Origin: Syntrophaceae bacterium
GTDB lineage: Bacteria; Desulfobacterota; Syntrophia; Syntrophales; Smithellaceae
Assembly (NCBI GenBank): GCA_003142535.1
Contig: PLMQ01000060.1
Span: 1 to 35,876 of the forward strand
Length of the DNA: 35,876 nt
Direction of reading: 5' to 3'
The translations under genes were made by a program, and so were the position numbers. Shown piece by piece: positions 1 through 8,493 of the stretch. The number at the start of each line of letters is the position of its first letter. Within the stretch, counting starts at the first letter, position 1. The notes under the pieces were generated by a model. It was not told where the DNA came from. It was given only the letters and a program-made list of their open reading frames with translations, and did not search any database.

Positions 1-63
1 CACACATTTTTTGCCATTACACCGAATATGTCATTAAAAAATAACAGCAACCTGCATTAAAGC

Positions 64-96
64 AAGGGGCTATACTTCGATCAAGTATAGCCCCTT
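64..96. terminator. Strong bidirectional hairpin terminator
   Basis: Two perfectly complementary 14-base arms (64-77 and 83-96, left arm AAGGGGCTATACTT) enclose a 5-base loop. On the plus strand the hairpin is followed by a T-rich run (TTTTCTTTCTTCTT). On the minus strand it lies about 28 bases past the stop codon of the gene ending at 124. It therefore probably ends the two-gene minus-strand unit and also any plus-strand transcript arriving from the left. Confidence 0.8.
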
Positions 97-123
97 TTCT
101 TTCTTCTTAATTTAATCTTTAAC

Positions 124-810
124 TTATTTTACGGTATAACCGCGTCCTTCGAGGCAGGCACCCATTGCCCGCTGATAATCGGCGCGCTTTTGCGTCAATT
201 GAGCTTCCGATAAATTGCTATTTTGTTTAGTCGGATCATAGCTTGTCTGGTTGACAGCCCACTTGTAGCACTCGTAACGGTCATCCGCCTGTTTTTGCTC
301 GCTTTGCCCCTGACGGGGATAAATGAACATCTGGCCTGCCGTCGGCGGCACCTGATCGGTTTCGCCCTGCGGCGGATCAACGACAACATATTCCGCCCCG
401 CGTTGTATATAGTAAACTTCGTTGGCATAATAATATGGTATGCCCGCTACCCATATTGTTGTGTAAAATGGCGGCAAAAAAGGAATAACAAGGCCGAGCG
501 GTGGTGCAATAATCATAAAACGCCGCCCAACCGGCCTATACCAGATACCGCCGGAGTAGTGATACCGCCCGTTGCCATGAACAAATGCGTGGTGATCTCT
601 GGGCAGCGCATTCACGTACTGGCCGCGCGTTGGATAGTAGTGATCATGATGGTAGCGTGTGTCCATAAATTGCCCATGATGAGATCCACCGGATCCACCG
701 CGCTGCTCGGCATATGCCATATTGGCCAACCCAAATATCATGATTACTGATAATGCAGTCAATATCAGCCCTAGCTGAAAACACGAACCTGAACGTTGAT
801 TATATTTCAT
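124..810 (-). CDS. Secreted DUF6515-like protein with a C-terminal YECYxWAV module
   Basis: The protein has 228 residues from the chosen start. The reading frame is open to an ATG at 825, but that codon overlaps the Shine-Dalgarno sequence GGAGGT (818-823), which sits 7 bases before the ATG at 808-810, so 810 is preferred. A signal peptide ends near AYA-EQ. It is followed by a Gly/His/Tyr-rich stretch and a hydrophobic proline-rich segment (PPLGLVIPFLPP, then YYYANEVYY) typical of DUF6515-like envelope proteins. The last 60 or so residues carry YECYKWAVNQT and end in RAMGACLEGRGYTVK, which is nearly repeated in the neighbour upstream. The two genes are separated by 46 bases and are probably co-transcribed. 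A periplasmic or outer-membrane location is likely; the molecular function is unknown. Confidence 0.8.
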   Translation of the reverse strand: MKYNQRSGSCFQLGLILTALSVIMIFGLANMAYAEQRGGSGGSHHGQFMDTRYHHDHYYPTRGQYVNALPRDHHAFVHGNGRYHYSGGIWYRPVGRRFMIIAPPLGLVIPFLPPFYTTIWVAGIPYYYANEVYYIQRGAEYVVVDPPQGETDQVPPTAGQMFIYPRQGQSEQKQADDRYECYKWAVNQTSYDPTKQNSNLSEAQLTQKRADYQRAMGACLEGRGYTVK

Positions 811-856
811 AACTTTTACCTCCATAAATTCTACATCAATTATTGGCAGTCTTTTC

Positions 857-1462
857 TTACTTCACGCTGTAACCGCGGCCTTCGAGACAGGCACCCATCG
901 CCCGCCGGAAATCCAGCGCTCTGACTTCCAATTGTGAATTCAATGCCTGATCACGATTGTAATAAGCTTCTTCCATTTGCTTTGCTGATTCTTGCCGGGA
1001 TACATCAGATGCGGCTCCGGCAAGCCCGCCTGCGGTTGCGCCAATCAATGCACCGCCCGCAGCATGCCGTGGCCCGCCCACCAATGCGCCAAGCACTGCA
1101 CCAACTATCGCCAGAGTTGCCGTATCATGTCCGGGAGGAGGCATCGGCACTACTTTAACACGCTGCTCAGGCCGGAGAGTAGTAACACCGGGATTAAATC
1201 CGGTCTGCTTTACTGCCCAATTGTAACATTCATAATGGTCACGTGATTGCTGTTCGTTTGTCTGTCCCGCTTTCGGATAAAAATATACTTGAGTAAGAGA
1301 AGCCTTTTGTTTTGCAGCGGCCGAGTCGGCAGCGGGTTGCATAATTACACGATTATTCGCCGGATAACAGGCAACCAGCGTCAGACTTACTCCAAAGATC
1401 AGAAATCTCCGCATGCCTTTAGCCGCTCTTTGCACTAACCCGTTTTTATCGATCAGTTTCAT
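857..1462 (-). CDS. Glycine-zipper lipoprotein with a split YECYxWAV/RAMGACLEGRGY module
   Basis: The product is 201 residues from the ATG at 1460-1462, which has AAGGAG about 10 bases upstream; the longer frame up to 1516 lacks a comparable site. The N-terminus has a charged start, a hydrophobic stretch (FLIFGVSLTLVAC) and a lipobox ending in Cys, so it is probably a lipoprotein. The middle holds a glycine-zipper segment (GAVLGALVGGP...GGALIGATAGGLAG), as in outer-membrane proteins with Gly-zipper hairpins. The flanks YECYNWAVKQTGFNP and RAMGACLEGRGYSVK match the C-terminus of the adjacent gene, so the zipper lies inside a module that is uninterrupted in the paralogue. The function is unknown; an envelope role is inferred. 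Confidence 0.8.
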   Translation of the reverse strand: MKLIDKNGLVQRAAKGMRRFLIFGVSLTLVACYPANNRVIMQPAADSAAAKQKASLTQVYFYPKAGQTNEQQSRDHYECYNWAVKQTGFNPGVTTLRPEQRVKVVPMPPPGHDTATLAIVGAVLGALVGGPRHAAGGALIGATAGGLAGAASDVSRQESAKQMEEAYYNRDQALNSQLEVRALDFRRAMGACLEGRGYSVK

Positions 1463-1660
1463 TATAGACAATCTCCTTATCGTGGTTGATGTTTGTTTAA
1501 TTTGTACTCTCCTCATTTAATAATCTGATTTATCTTCAAAATTATCCAAATGTCATCTAAAATAGTGCAAGCAATATGCCAAATATAATCGCTAATTACA
1601 TAATATATTGAAATCATAGTGATTTCGGCAATTATCACGAAACCACGAAAACCATTTATC

Positions 1661-1725
1661 AGATAAACGTGGATAAAAAGTGGCCAGTTACCATACCCAT
1701 TTGGGGAAAAAGTATCCAGTTCTAT
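1661..1725. other. Possible insertion-sequence scar in a gene-free stretch
   Basis: The stretch from 1517 to 2293 contains no convincing gene. Within it, AAGTGGCCAGTTACC and GTATCCAGTTC about 30 bases apart resemble the repeated TGGCCAGTT motifs found near ends of some transposons. There is no transposase and no clear matching end, so this is only a weak indication of an old insertion. The rest of the stretch holds two hairpin repeats (1785-1857 and 2203-2278) and one palindrome-ended element (1899-2100). Confidence 0.2.
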
Positions 1726-1784
1726 TTATTAAGCTTGGTGAGGTGAATTTTCAGCTGATTGCCGAATATTATTACTGGTACAAA

Positions 1785-1857
1785 CCGCCGCTTCGCGGGA
1801 TTGTTCAACTTACAAATTTTAATTCACTACGTTCTTAAAATTGGAGTTTCACTAATT
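1785..1857 (+). repeat. Hairpin repeat family B, copy 1
   Basis: A short GC hairpin (CCGCCGCTTCGCGGGA) precedes GTTCAACT. Then comes a stem-loop with arms CAAATTTTAA and TTAAAATTGG around the loop TTCACTACGTTC, followed by GAGTTTCAC. The same architecture with different but still pairing stem sequence recurs at 2203-2278, 30617-30688 and, in part, at 12385-12456. Confidence 0.7.
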
Positions 1858-1898
1858 AAGTAATGATTTATTTGTCCATGGTTGTTGATAATGCGCTT

Positions 1899-2100
1899 AT
1901 ACCATTTCTAAATCAAAGATTATATCGAGGCAGCAAGGAGGAGGCGACGCAAGTCCGCCGCGGCGGATTGAGGAAGCCGACGACACCCCAGGCACGTGTG
2001 ACCTCGAGTGACTTCTTGTCACCTTTAGGTGATTAGGCTATCAGGTTATGCGCCGGGCTGCGTTGCTAACAAAGATAGCACTTTGATTTAGAATTGGTAT
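1899..2100. repeat. Palindrome-ended element family A, full copy 1 (202 bp)
   Basis: The left end (ATACCATTTCTAAATCAAAG) is the near-perfect inverse of the right end (CTTTGATTTAGAATTGGTAT). The interior contains GAGGAAGCCGAC and TTGCTAACAAAGATAGC, which recur in other copies at 11189, 13100, 16555 and 21562. There is no open frame of note, so it looks like a non-autonomous MITE-like element. Confidence 0.8.
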
Positions 2101-2202
2101 TACTTTTCCATTGACACAACAATAGCCTTCCCATATAAACACACAAATCATGGGTGTCAGTAATGCCCTCCGCTTCGCTTTTGAAATTTAGGACTCATAA
2201 CC

Positions 2203-2278
2203 ACCGCCTACGGCGGGATTGTTCAACTAGTCAATTTCAATGCACTGAGTTTTTGAAATTGGAGTTTCACAAATAAAA
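2203..2278 (+). repeat. Hairpin repeat family B, copy 2, directly upstream of livK
   Basis: It has the GC hairpin CCGCCTACGGCGGGA, then GTTCAACT (2221-2228), then stem arms TCAATTTCAA and TTGAAATTGG around loop TGCACTGAGTTT, then GGAGTTTCAC ending at 2270. It ends about 10 bases before the livK ribosome-binding site (AAGGAG), so it would form part of the livK leader RNA if transcription starts upstream of it. Confidence 0.7.
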
Positions 2279-2293
2279 TAAGGAGATAACTTT

Positions 2294-3457
2294 ATGAAAA
2301 AATTATGCATCCTTTTTATGTCATTATTACTCTTATCTTTTTTTATGTTTGGCTGTGGCGGAGATTCCTCCAACATCAAAATAGGCCTTATCGCGGAATT
2401 AACCGGCGATATCCCCGCAGTGGGCGCATCCTGCAAAAATGCGGCAGAAATGGCCGTCAAAGAAATCAATGACTTGGGTGGCATCCAGTTCGGCGATAAA
2501 AAATATAAGGTCGATTTAATAATTGAAGATAATGCCGGTAAAGGCGAACAATCCGCTTCTTCTGCACAGAAACTTATAACTCAGAAAAAAGTAGTGGCGA
2601 TCGTCGGCCCCAATGCCAGCCGCTATGCCTTGCCAGCTGCAGAAATTGCGGAAAGCAGCAAAGTCGTCCTTATAACACCGTGGTCGACAACACCGAAAAC
2701 AACTCTTGATTCCAAAACCGGACTTCCCAAAAAGTATGTCTTCCGTTCCTGCTTTATCGACCCCTTCCAGGGACGTGTTGTCGCCAGATTCACACTGGAA
2801 AATCTTAAATTAAAAAAGGCTGCGGTGCTTTATGATGTCGCTTCGGAATATAATAAGGGGATAGCCGAAATCTTCAAAGAAGCTTACGAGAAAAACGGCG
2901 GCAAGATTGTGGCCTTTGAAACATACACAACTAACGACAAGGATTTTTCCTCACAATTGACCAAAATCAAAAAAGCCAAACCCGAAGTTATTTTCCTGCC
3001 TAACTATTACAGCGAAGTGCCCCTGCAAATTCAGCAGGCAAAACGGTTAGGCATCTCCGTTCCTTTCATCGGCAGCGATTCCTGGGGCTCTGAAGAGCTG
3101 CTTAAACTCTGCGGCAAGGATTGTGACGATTATTATTTCAGCACACATTACGCGGCAGACGCAGCGACACCCGCAACCAAAAAGTTCATCGAAAGCTACA
3201 AAGCTAAATATGGCACTGTTCCCGATGATGTGGCCGCTTTAACCTACGATTCGTTCGGCCTGCTTTTTCAATCATTGAAAACGGCCGGGAAAAATGATCG
3301 TGAAGCTGTTCGCGATGCGCTGGCGAAAATTCCCCAATACGACGGCGTAACCGGTAGCATGCAATTTAAAGAAGGTTCCGGCGACCCGATAAAGAGCGCC
3401 GTGATTTTAAAAATTAAAGACGGGAAATTTAGTTGGTTTGCCAACGCCAAACCATGA
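2294..3457 (+). CDS. livK: Branched-chain amino acid ABC transporter substrate-binding lipoprotein
   Basis: This 387-residue type I periplasmic binding protein (LivK/BraC, Peripla_BP_6 family) captures leucine, isoleucine or valine and delivers them to the LivHM permease. The start ATG follows AAGGAG with good spacing. The N-terminus (MKKLCILFMSLLLLSFFMFGCGG) has a hydrophobic core and a Cys lipobox, so the protein is probably lipid-anchored. Family features include IKIGLIAELTGDIPAVG near the start, AAEMAVKEINDLGG, a VAIVGPNASRYALPAAEI segment that shapes the ligand pocket, and DVAALTYDSFGLL near the end. It heads the livKHMGF operon. A repeat lies just upstream, and an inverted repeat separates it from livH. 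The exact substrate is not decided by sequence; related proteins bind other amino acids, amides or urea. Confidence 0.93.
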   Translation: MKKLCILFMSLLLLSFFMFGCGGDSSNIKIGLIAELTGDIPAVGASCKNAAEMAVKEINDLGGIQFGDKKYKVDLIIEDNAGKGEQSASSAQKLITQKKVVAIVGPNASRYALPAAEIAESSKVVLITPWSTTPKTTLDSKTGLPKKYVFRSCFIDPFQGRVVARFTLENLKLKKAAVLYDVASEYNKGIAEIFKEAYEKNGGKIVAFETYTTNDKDFSSQLTKIKKAKPEVIFLPNYYSEVPLQIQQAKRLGISVPFIGSDSWGSEELLKLCGKDCDDYYFSTHYAADAATPATKKFIESYKAKYGTVPDDVAALTYDSFGLLFQSLKTAGKNDREAVRDALAKIPQYDGVTGSMQFKEGSGDPIKSAVILKIKDGKFSWFANAKP

Positions 3458-3502
3458 CGGATTCGTAATCCGAAACATGACTTAGGCACTGCTCATATTT
3501 TT

Positions 3503-3555
3503 TGTCATTTCCGCCTGCCCAGGCATGCGCCGGGGTTACCAGCGCGGGAATGACA
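3503..3555 (+). repeat. Inverted repeat between livK and livH
   Basis: TGTCATTTCCGC at the left and GCGGGAATGACA at the right are inverse with one mismatch and enclose about 29 bases. The arms resemble the TCATTCCGG/CCGGAATGA core found inside the family E elements at 15027 and 25988. The position between binding-protein and permease genes would allow RNA processing or attenuation, which commonly keeps binding protein in excess; that role is inferred. Confidence 0.55.
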
Positions 3556-3621
3556 GCATGAATAAATTATCGTAATTTGTTCATTATAGATAAAAGAATT
3601 TATTTTCTTTACCCCGACTCT

Positions 3622-4497
3622 ATGATTTATATATTACAGCAAGCTCTGAACGCCCTGCAATTGGGCAGTATCTATGCGCTGATTGCGTTGGGCTATACAA
3701 TGGTTTACGGCATACTGACCATGATTAATTTCGCTCACGGCGATTTGTTCATGGTCGGCGCTTTTTTCTGCTTTCTTATCGCCGTTTATCTGAAATTATC
3801 ATTTGTCCCAACATTACTTTTGTCTATGCTGGGGGTAGCCTCTCTAGGCGTAATTATCGAAAGATTTGCTTACAAGCCGCTGCGTAATGCTCCCCGCGTA
3901 TCAGCTATTATCACCGCTTTAGGCGTTGGGCTTTTCCTGGAAAACTTCACACTGGCGTTGAGCCCTTACCCTCAACACATACCCACGTTGATTAACAGCA
4001 CCACTTGGAATTTAGGTGGCGTATCCGTTTCTTCCTTGCAGATCATCATCATTGTTCTTTCTCTCGCGCTCATGTTTATTTTGGATTTCATTGTCCAGCG
4101 GACAAAAGTCGGCATGGCCATGCGCGCCATATCCTGGGACAAAACTATTGTCCCTTTGATGGGTGTTCCGGTTAATAAAATAATCTCACTGACCTTCGCC
4201 ATTGGAACAGGACTGGGCGGCGCAGCCGGGGTGATGTATGGCCTTGCTTATCCGGTAATTGATCCTTATATGGGAATAATGGTCGGCTGGAAAGCTTTCA
4301 TCTCCGCGGTTGTCGGTGGTATCGGCAATATCCGGGGAGCAATGATCGGCGGCTTCATTCTCGGATCCGTGGAAATCATGGTTGCCGCTTTCCTGCCTTC
4401 GACATACCGCGATGTCGTATCTTTCGCTCTTTTATTAATATTGTTGATTTTCCGTCCCTACGGAATTCTGGGTAAACCTCATCCGCAAAAGGTATAG
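3622..4497 (+). CDS. livH: Branched-chain amino acid ABC transporter permease LivH
   Basis: This is a polytopic inner-membrane permease (BPD_transp_2 family) of 291 residues that pairs with LivM to form the channel. The frame opens at a TTG at 3577, but the family normally begins just before the motif LQLGSIYALIALGYTMVYGI, so the ATG at 3622 is preferred; neither start has a strong ribosome-binding site. The characteristic INFAHGDLFMVGAF follows the first helices, and GxAGVMYGLAYP and GGIGNIRGAMIGGFILG near the C-terminus form the cytoplasmic loop that contacts the ATPases. The gene is followed after 2 bases by livM, so the two are translationally linked. Confidence 0.92.
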   Translation: MIYILQQALNALQLGSIYALIALGYTMVYGILTMINFAHGDLFMVGAFFCFLIAVYLKLSFVPTLLLSMLGVASLGVIIERFAYKPLRNAPRVSAIITALGVGLFLENFTLALSPYPQHIPTLINSTTWNLGGVSVSSLQIIIIVLSLALMFILDFIVQRTKVGMAMRAISWDKTIVPLMGVPVNKIISLTFAIGTGLGGAAGVMYGLAYPVIDPYMGIMVGWKAFISAVVGGIGNIRGAMIGGFILGSVEIMVAAFLPSTYRDVVSFALLLILLIFRPYGILGKPHPQKV

Positions 4498-4499
4498 AA

Positions 4500-5540
4500 G
4501 TGACTGCACTAAAAAAGATATATCAATCTTTGATTACAAAATGGCAAGCAATTACGGAATATCGTTTTTTCCTACCAGCATTTTTTATTGTTGGCTTGCT
4601 GTTTTGTATTGTTGTTTCCTGTTTTGATTTAATGGATCAGTATATCCAGTTAATTCTGATGTATATCGGAATCAACATTATTCTCACGGTCAGCCTCAAT
4701 TTGATTAATGGTTATATGGGTGAGTTTTCGGTGGGCCATGCCGGATTTATGGCTATCGGCGCTTATATCGCATCGCTTCTGACCATCGGTGTTTTCCCCC
4801 AAAGCAGCGGTTCCTTTTTCTTTCCTCTGGCAGTGCTCGCCGGCGGAATCGGCGCTGCTTTGATTGGTTTTTTGGTAGCCATCCCGTCATTTAAAACACG
4901 CGGCGATTATCTGGCCATTGTAACCCTTGCTTTCGGTATGATCGTTAAATCCATCATTGAAAATATTGACGCAATTGGCGGACCGCGCGGCTTATTGGGA
5001 ATGGACAAGCTTTCCACTTTGCCCTGGGTTTTTTTCTGGACAGCGCTTTCCGTATGGATTATCCGTAATCTTGTCTATTCCAATTTCGGGCGCGGCGTTC
5101 TTTCCATTCGTGAAGATGAAATCGCCAGCGATCTGATGAGCGTAAACACACGCCAGGTCAAGGTTATTGTTTTTGTGGTCTCATCGTTTTTCGCGGGCAT
5201 TGCCGGAGGTTTGTTCGCTCATGTTTTACAATACATCAATCCGCGCATGTTCGACATCATCAAATCCACCGACATCCTCATCATGGTTTACTTAGGCGGC
5301 ATCGGTTCGATTGCCGGCTCTATTTTAGGCGCGGTTATTTACACCGTGCTCCTGGAAGTCCTCAGACCATTGGGAGTCTGGCGGATGGTGTTCATGCCGC
5401 TAATGCTTGTTTTGCTGATGATCTACCGTCCCCGCGGCATTATGGGATTAAGAGAATCGCGACTGTTCACACCCATCAGCGATCTGTTATCCATGAAATT
5501 CCACAGGCAAAAGAAGGAGGCCGATAATGCCTCTTCTTGA
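4500..5540 (+). CDS. livM: Branched-chain amino acid ABC transporter permease LivM
   Basis: This is the second permease subunit, 346 residues, with about nine or ten predicted membrane helices. It begins at a GTG two bases after the livH stop, with AAAGGT as ribosome-binding site. Family motifs are NLINGYMGEFSVGHAGFMAIGAY in the N-terminal third, GDYLAIVTLAFGMI in the middle, and FFAGIAGGLFAHVLQYINP followed by YLGGIGSIAGSILGA in the ATPase-contact region. The hydrophilic tail (RESRLFTPISDLLSMKFHRQ) is typical. The 3' end overlaps livG by 14 bases. Confidence 0.92.
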   Translation: MTALKKIYQSLITKWQAITEYRFFLPAFFIVGLLFCIVVSCFDLMDQYIQLILMYIGINIILTVSLNLINGYMGEFSVGHAGFMAIGAYIASLLTIGVFPQSSGSFFFPLAVLAGGIGAALIGFLVAIPSFKTRGDYLAIVTLAFGMIVKSIIENIDAIGGPRGLLGMDKLSTLPWVFFWTALSVWIIRNLVYSNFGRGVLSIREDEIASDLMSVNTRQVKVIVFVVSSFFAGIAGGLFAHVLQYINPRMFDIIKSTDILIMVYLGGIGSIAGSILGAVIYTVLLEVLRPLGVWRMVFMPLMLVLLMIYRPRGIMGLRESRLFTPISDLLSMKFHRQKKEADNASS

Positions 5541-6297
5541 AATCAAGGCTCTATCTCATAACTTTGAAGGATTGCGGGCGGTTTCCGATTTTAACCTGAA
5601 TCTGGCAGAGCATGAATTGGTCGGCGTTATCGGCCCTAACGGCGCAGGCAAAACAACGGTGTTCAACTTGATTACGGGTGTTTACCGGGCAAGTGAAGGC
5701 AATATCCGGTTTGCCGGGCAGGAACTTGTAGGGCAGACGCCGCACCGGATCACCAAGCTGGGCATCGCGCGCACCTTTCAGAATATCCGCCTTTTCCGGG
5801 AATTATCCGTTCTGGATAATGTCCGCATCGCCCACTATGCACAGGCTGCTTACAGCCCACTGGAAGCTCTTTTGCATTTGGGCCGTTATCGGTCGGAAGA
5901 AAAACGCATTACCGATCATGCCCTGGAGCTTTTGTCTGTATTTAAGATTGATGCTTTCGCTTTTGAACACTCCAAAAACCTGCCCTACGGACTGCAGCGC
6001 AAACTGGAGATTGCCCGCGCCCTCGCAACTAATCCCCAATTACTTCTGCTTGATGAACCGGCTGCCGGTATGAACCCGAATGAAATTATGCAGCTTATGG
6101 AATTCATTCGCTGGATCAGAAAGACGTTCCATCTGACGATTTTGCTGATTGAACATCAAATGAGGCTGGTAATGGGTATTTGCGAGCGTCTGGTTGTTCT
6201 TGATTTTGGCGCAACAATCGCCGCAGGGCTGCCCGTGGAAATCCAGAATAATCCAAAAGTGCTGGAAGCCTATCTGGGCGGAGAGATTGTAAAATGA
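5527..6297 (+). CDS. livG: Branched-chain amino acid ABC transporter ATPase LivG
   Basis: This 256-residue cytoplasmic ATPase forms a heterodimer with LivF and powers uptake by LivHM. Walker A is GPNGAGKT (residues 36-43). The ABC signature region is LPYGLQRKLEIARAL, a LivG-type variant of LSGGQ. Walker B is LLLLDEPAAGMNPNE, followed by the switch His in LLIEHQM. The start has a strong AAGGAGG located inside the end of livM, and the last four bases overlap the livF start (ATGA), so translation is coupled on both sides. Confidence 0.93.
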   Translation: MPLLEIKALSHNFEGLRAVSDFNLNLAEHELVGVIGPNGAGKTTVFNLITGVYRASEGNIRFAGQELVGQTPHRITKLGIARTFQNIRLFRELSVLDNVRIAHYAQAAYSPLEALLHLGRYRSEEKRITDHALELLSVFKIDAFAFEHSKNLPYGLQRKLEIARALATNPQLLLLDEPAAGMNPNEIMQLMEFIRWIRKTFHLTILLIEHQMRLVMGICERLVVLDFGATIAAGLPVEIQNNPKVLEAYLGGEIVK

Positions 6298-7010
6298 ACA
6301 GGGAAATCTTGCTTTCAGCCAAAAATCTGACTGTTTCTTATCATAGTATAACTGCCATCCAGAATGTATCCTTTGATATTTATGAAGGTGAGATTGTCAC
6401 GCTGATCGGCGCTAATGGCGCCGGAAAATCGTCAACGCTGAAGGCCATCTCCGGGCTTGTCACATATACCGGGAACATCAGCTTCCGCGGCAAGGAATTA
6501 AAGAACATCCCTGCGGACATTATCGTGGCGATGGGCATTGCCCAAGTGCCGGAAGGACGCGGTATATTCGGCAACCTGACTGTTATGGAAAACCTTAAGC
6601 TCTCGACCTGGCAGCGCAAAGACAAAGATAAAATTACCCTTGATTATGAACGTGTTTTCAGCCTGTTCCCCAGGCTCTCTGAGCGCAAACGTCAATTGGG
6701 TGGAATGCTTTCCGGCGGCGAGCAGCAAATGCTGGCCGTGGCCAGGGCATTAATGAGCGATGCCCATGTGTTGCTTTTAGATGAACCATCAATGGGTTTG
6801 TCTCCCGTGCTGGTGCGCGATATCTTTCAGATTCTCAGAGAAATCAATCAGGCTGGCAAAACCATTCTTCTGGTGGAACAAAACGCCAATATGTCTTTGC
6901 ATATCGCTTCCCGCGGCTATGTGCTGGAAACAGGCCGAATTGTGCTTGCCGGAACCGGCAAAGAACTGATGGGCAATCCCCGCATTAAAGAAGCCTACCT
7001 TGGCGGATAA
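6294..7010 (+). CDS. livF: Branched-chain amino acid ABC transporter ATPase LivF
   Basis: This is the second ATPase of the system, 238 residues. Walker A is GANGAGKS (residues 39-46). The canonical signature LSGGEQQMLAVARAL, Walker B LLLDEPSMGLSP and switch His region LLVEQNANMSL are all intact. IAQVPEGRGIFGNLTVMENL is typical of LivF. It is the last gene of the operon; no clear hairpin follows, and the next gene (minus strand) is convergent, starting its stop codon 52 bases away. Confidence 0.93.
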   Translation: MNREILLSAKNLTVSYHSITAIQNVSFDIYEGEIVTLIGANGAGKSSTLKAISGLVTYTGNISFRGKELKNIPADIIVAMGIAQVPEGRGIFGNLTVMENLKLSTWQRKDKDKITLDYERVFSLFPRLSERKRQLGGMLSGGEQQMLAVARALMSDAHVLLLDEPSMGLSPVLVRDIFQILREINQAGKTILLVEQNANMSLHIASRGYVLETGRIVLAGTGKELMGNPRIKEAYLGG

Positions 7011-7062
7011 CATTGTTTTGACTCATCATCAGCGCTGTCGTTCAATTCCCAATTTTACCGTT

Positions 7063-8121
7063 TTACTCTAAGTCTACTTTGAAATAACCTTCTTTATTTC
7101 TATTTCGAACCAGCAAATAGGCAATTAAGGATATAACTGAAATGGCAAGCATGATGTAAAATAATATCGCTATGAAATTTTCTAAAGACGCCAAAGTTCG
7201 GTTAGTTTTATCAACCTCAACCATTAAATAAAATGGTGATTTTCCTATTGCAGTCAATGCTATGATTTTATTTTTTTTATCAAGAGGCTCCGTAAGCTCT
7301 ACGGTCACTGGATAGGAATAACTGTCGATACTTCGCTGAACCGAATCGAAATGAATCGTTATAAAGTCTGAAATAATAAATTTCTTTTTTGCCATCACGT
7401 CTTGCTTCTTTTGTTCATTGAACAAAGCCAGTGTTTTAAAAAGCCGGGTACTCTGCTGGGAACTAATAATAACTCCGTCCGTATCAACTATCATAACATT
7501 CCCATTAAAAGAATTCATTAAACCAGAAACAACTGCTTGCTCTATGATCATGTTGTCAAGTTTGGCCGCAGCCACTCCGATTATCTTTCCAAAATTGTCT
7601 TTAACCGGTTCTGAAAAATAATAACCAGGAAGATTGGTTGTAATACCGACAGCCATATCAGTCCATGGTTCACCGTTTATCGCTTTTTTAAAATAATCCC
7701 GCATTGCATAATTTTTTCCAAAAAAAACTCCCGCTTTGTCCGTAGCCGCGACAGTTAATCCCGAAGGATCTATTAAATAAATTGCCGGATAGTTTTCAAT
7801 ATTAAAATGAGAGAGTATTTCTTCCACAACTTCCCGCGTTGGGGTTTCCTTGTTTGGCGGCTCACCTGAAGAAGAAAGGAAATTGATAACCGATTTATCG
7901 GCCGACAAACCCTTTAAAATTGAATGTGAATTAGCAAAAATCCTTGCCGGTTCCCGCGCTTGTTGCACAACAGCTTTTAAAAGATCATCCTTAGCCAAAA
8001 TTGAAATGCTTTGACTCCAATATTTCAATGCTATTAATGCTCCACCAAAAAAAAGTACCGCAACAATAGAGATAATTAATGCTTTCAAAAGTATACTTTC
8101 TTTATTCTTAAGTGCTTCCAT
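7063..8121 (-). CDS. Membrane sensor with a double Cache domain and no output domain
   Basis: The product has 352 residues from the ATG at 8119-8121, which has AAGGAG six bases upstream; an ATG seven codons earlier lacks this. One N-terminal helix (ALIISIVAVLFFGGALIAL) and one near the C-terminus (FIAILFYIMLAISVISLIAYLLV) bracket an extracytoplasmic region of about 270 residues. That region contains dCache-type segments: YPAIYLIDPSGLTVAATD, FGKNYAMRDYFKKAINGEPW, GYYFSEPVKDNFGKIIGVAAAKLD and VMIVDTDGVIISS. Proteins of this kind normally continue into a HAMP plus kinase, GGDEF or methyl-accepting domain, but here only about 15 residues follow the second helix. It may signal through a partner or be a truncated sensor. 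The ligand is unknown; amino or carboxylic acids are usual for such domains. Confidence 0.75.
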   Translation of the reverse strand: MEALKNKESILLKALIISIVAVLFFGGALIALKYWSQSISILAKDDLLKAVVQQAREPARIFANSHSILKGLSADKSVINFLSSSGEPPNKETPTREVVEEILSHFNIENYPAIYLIDPSGLTVAATDKAGVFFGKNYAMRDYFKKAINGEPWTDMAVGITTNLPGYYFSEPVKDNFGKIIGVAAAKLDNMIIEQAVVSGLMNSFNGNVMIVDTDGVIISSQQSTRLFKTLALFNEQKKQDVMAKKKFIISDFITIHFDSVQRSIDSYSYPVTVELTEPLDKKNKIIALTAIGKSPFYLMVEVDKTNRTLASLENFIAILFYIMLAISVISLIAYLLVRNRNKEGYFKVDLE

Positions 8122-8232
8122 AGGCCACTCCTTTTTCCTCATTTATTTAATGATAATTACTCATAAGATAGATGCAGTTGCCAAACGCAATCAAGGATTT
8201 TCAGTTTTTTGTTGACATCGGGCAACGGAGCA

Positions 8233-8349
8233 ATGGAAAGTATTGCCCTGATGGGCGGATGCGGTATTGAAGTTCTGAAGACAGTCGGTATTGGTACTCG
8301 CGATACGATCATAGCCATGTTCCTCAAGAACATGTTAAGAGAAACCTAA
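8233..8349 (+). CDS. Small ORF or C-terminal gene remnant
   Basis: A 38-residue frame (MESIALMGGCGIEVLKTVGI...FLKNMLRET) looks protein-like in composition and could begin even earlier (LLTSGNG before the Met). It is the only coding-like signal in the otherwise empty stretch 8122-8493. No family is recognised and no strong ribosome-binding site precedes the Met, so it may be the tail of a lost gene rather than an active one. Confidence 0.3.
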   Translation: MESIALMGGCGIEVLKTVGIGTRDTIIAMFLKNMLRET

Positions 8350-8493
8350 ACTTATGACTTATTGATAAATACTACTTGGAACGATAAACATTACATCGAT
8401 TTTATAAAATCATTTTGATTAGCCCTTGTCAATAATATTTTCATGTTTTTCGTTGAAATGTTTTTGGTTAATTACGATAATTATAGATGGTGT

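Noticed and set aside
1785-2278. Integron attC-like sites (GTTCAAC before a hairpin)
   Set aside because: The left box fits RYYYAAC, but the right box (GTTTCAC) does not fit GTTRRRY. There is no integrase, and the copies are not spaced as gene cassettes.
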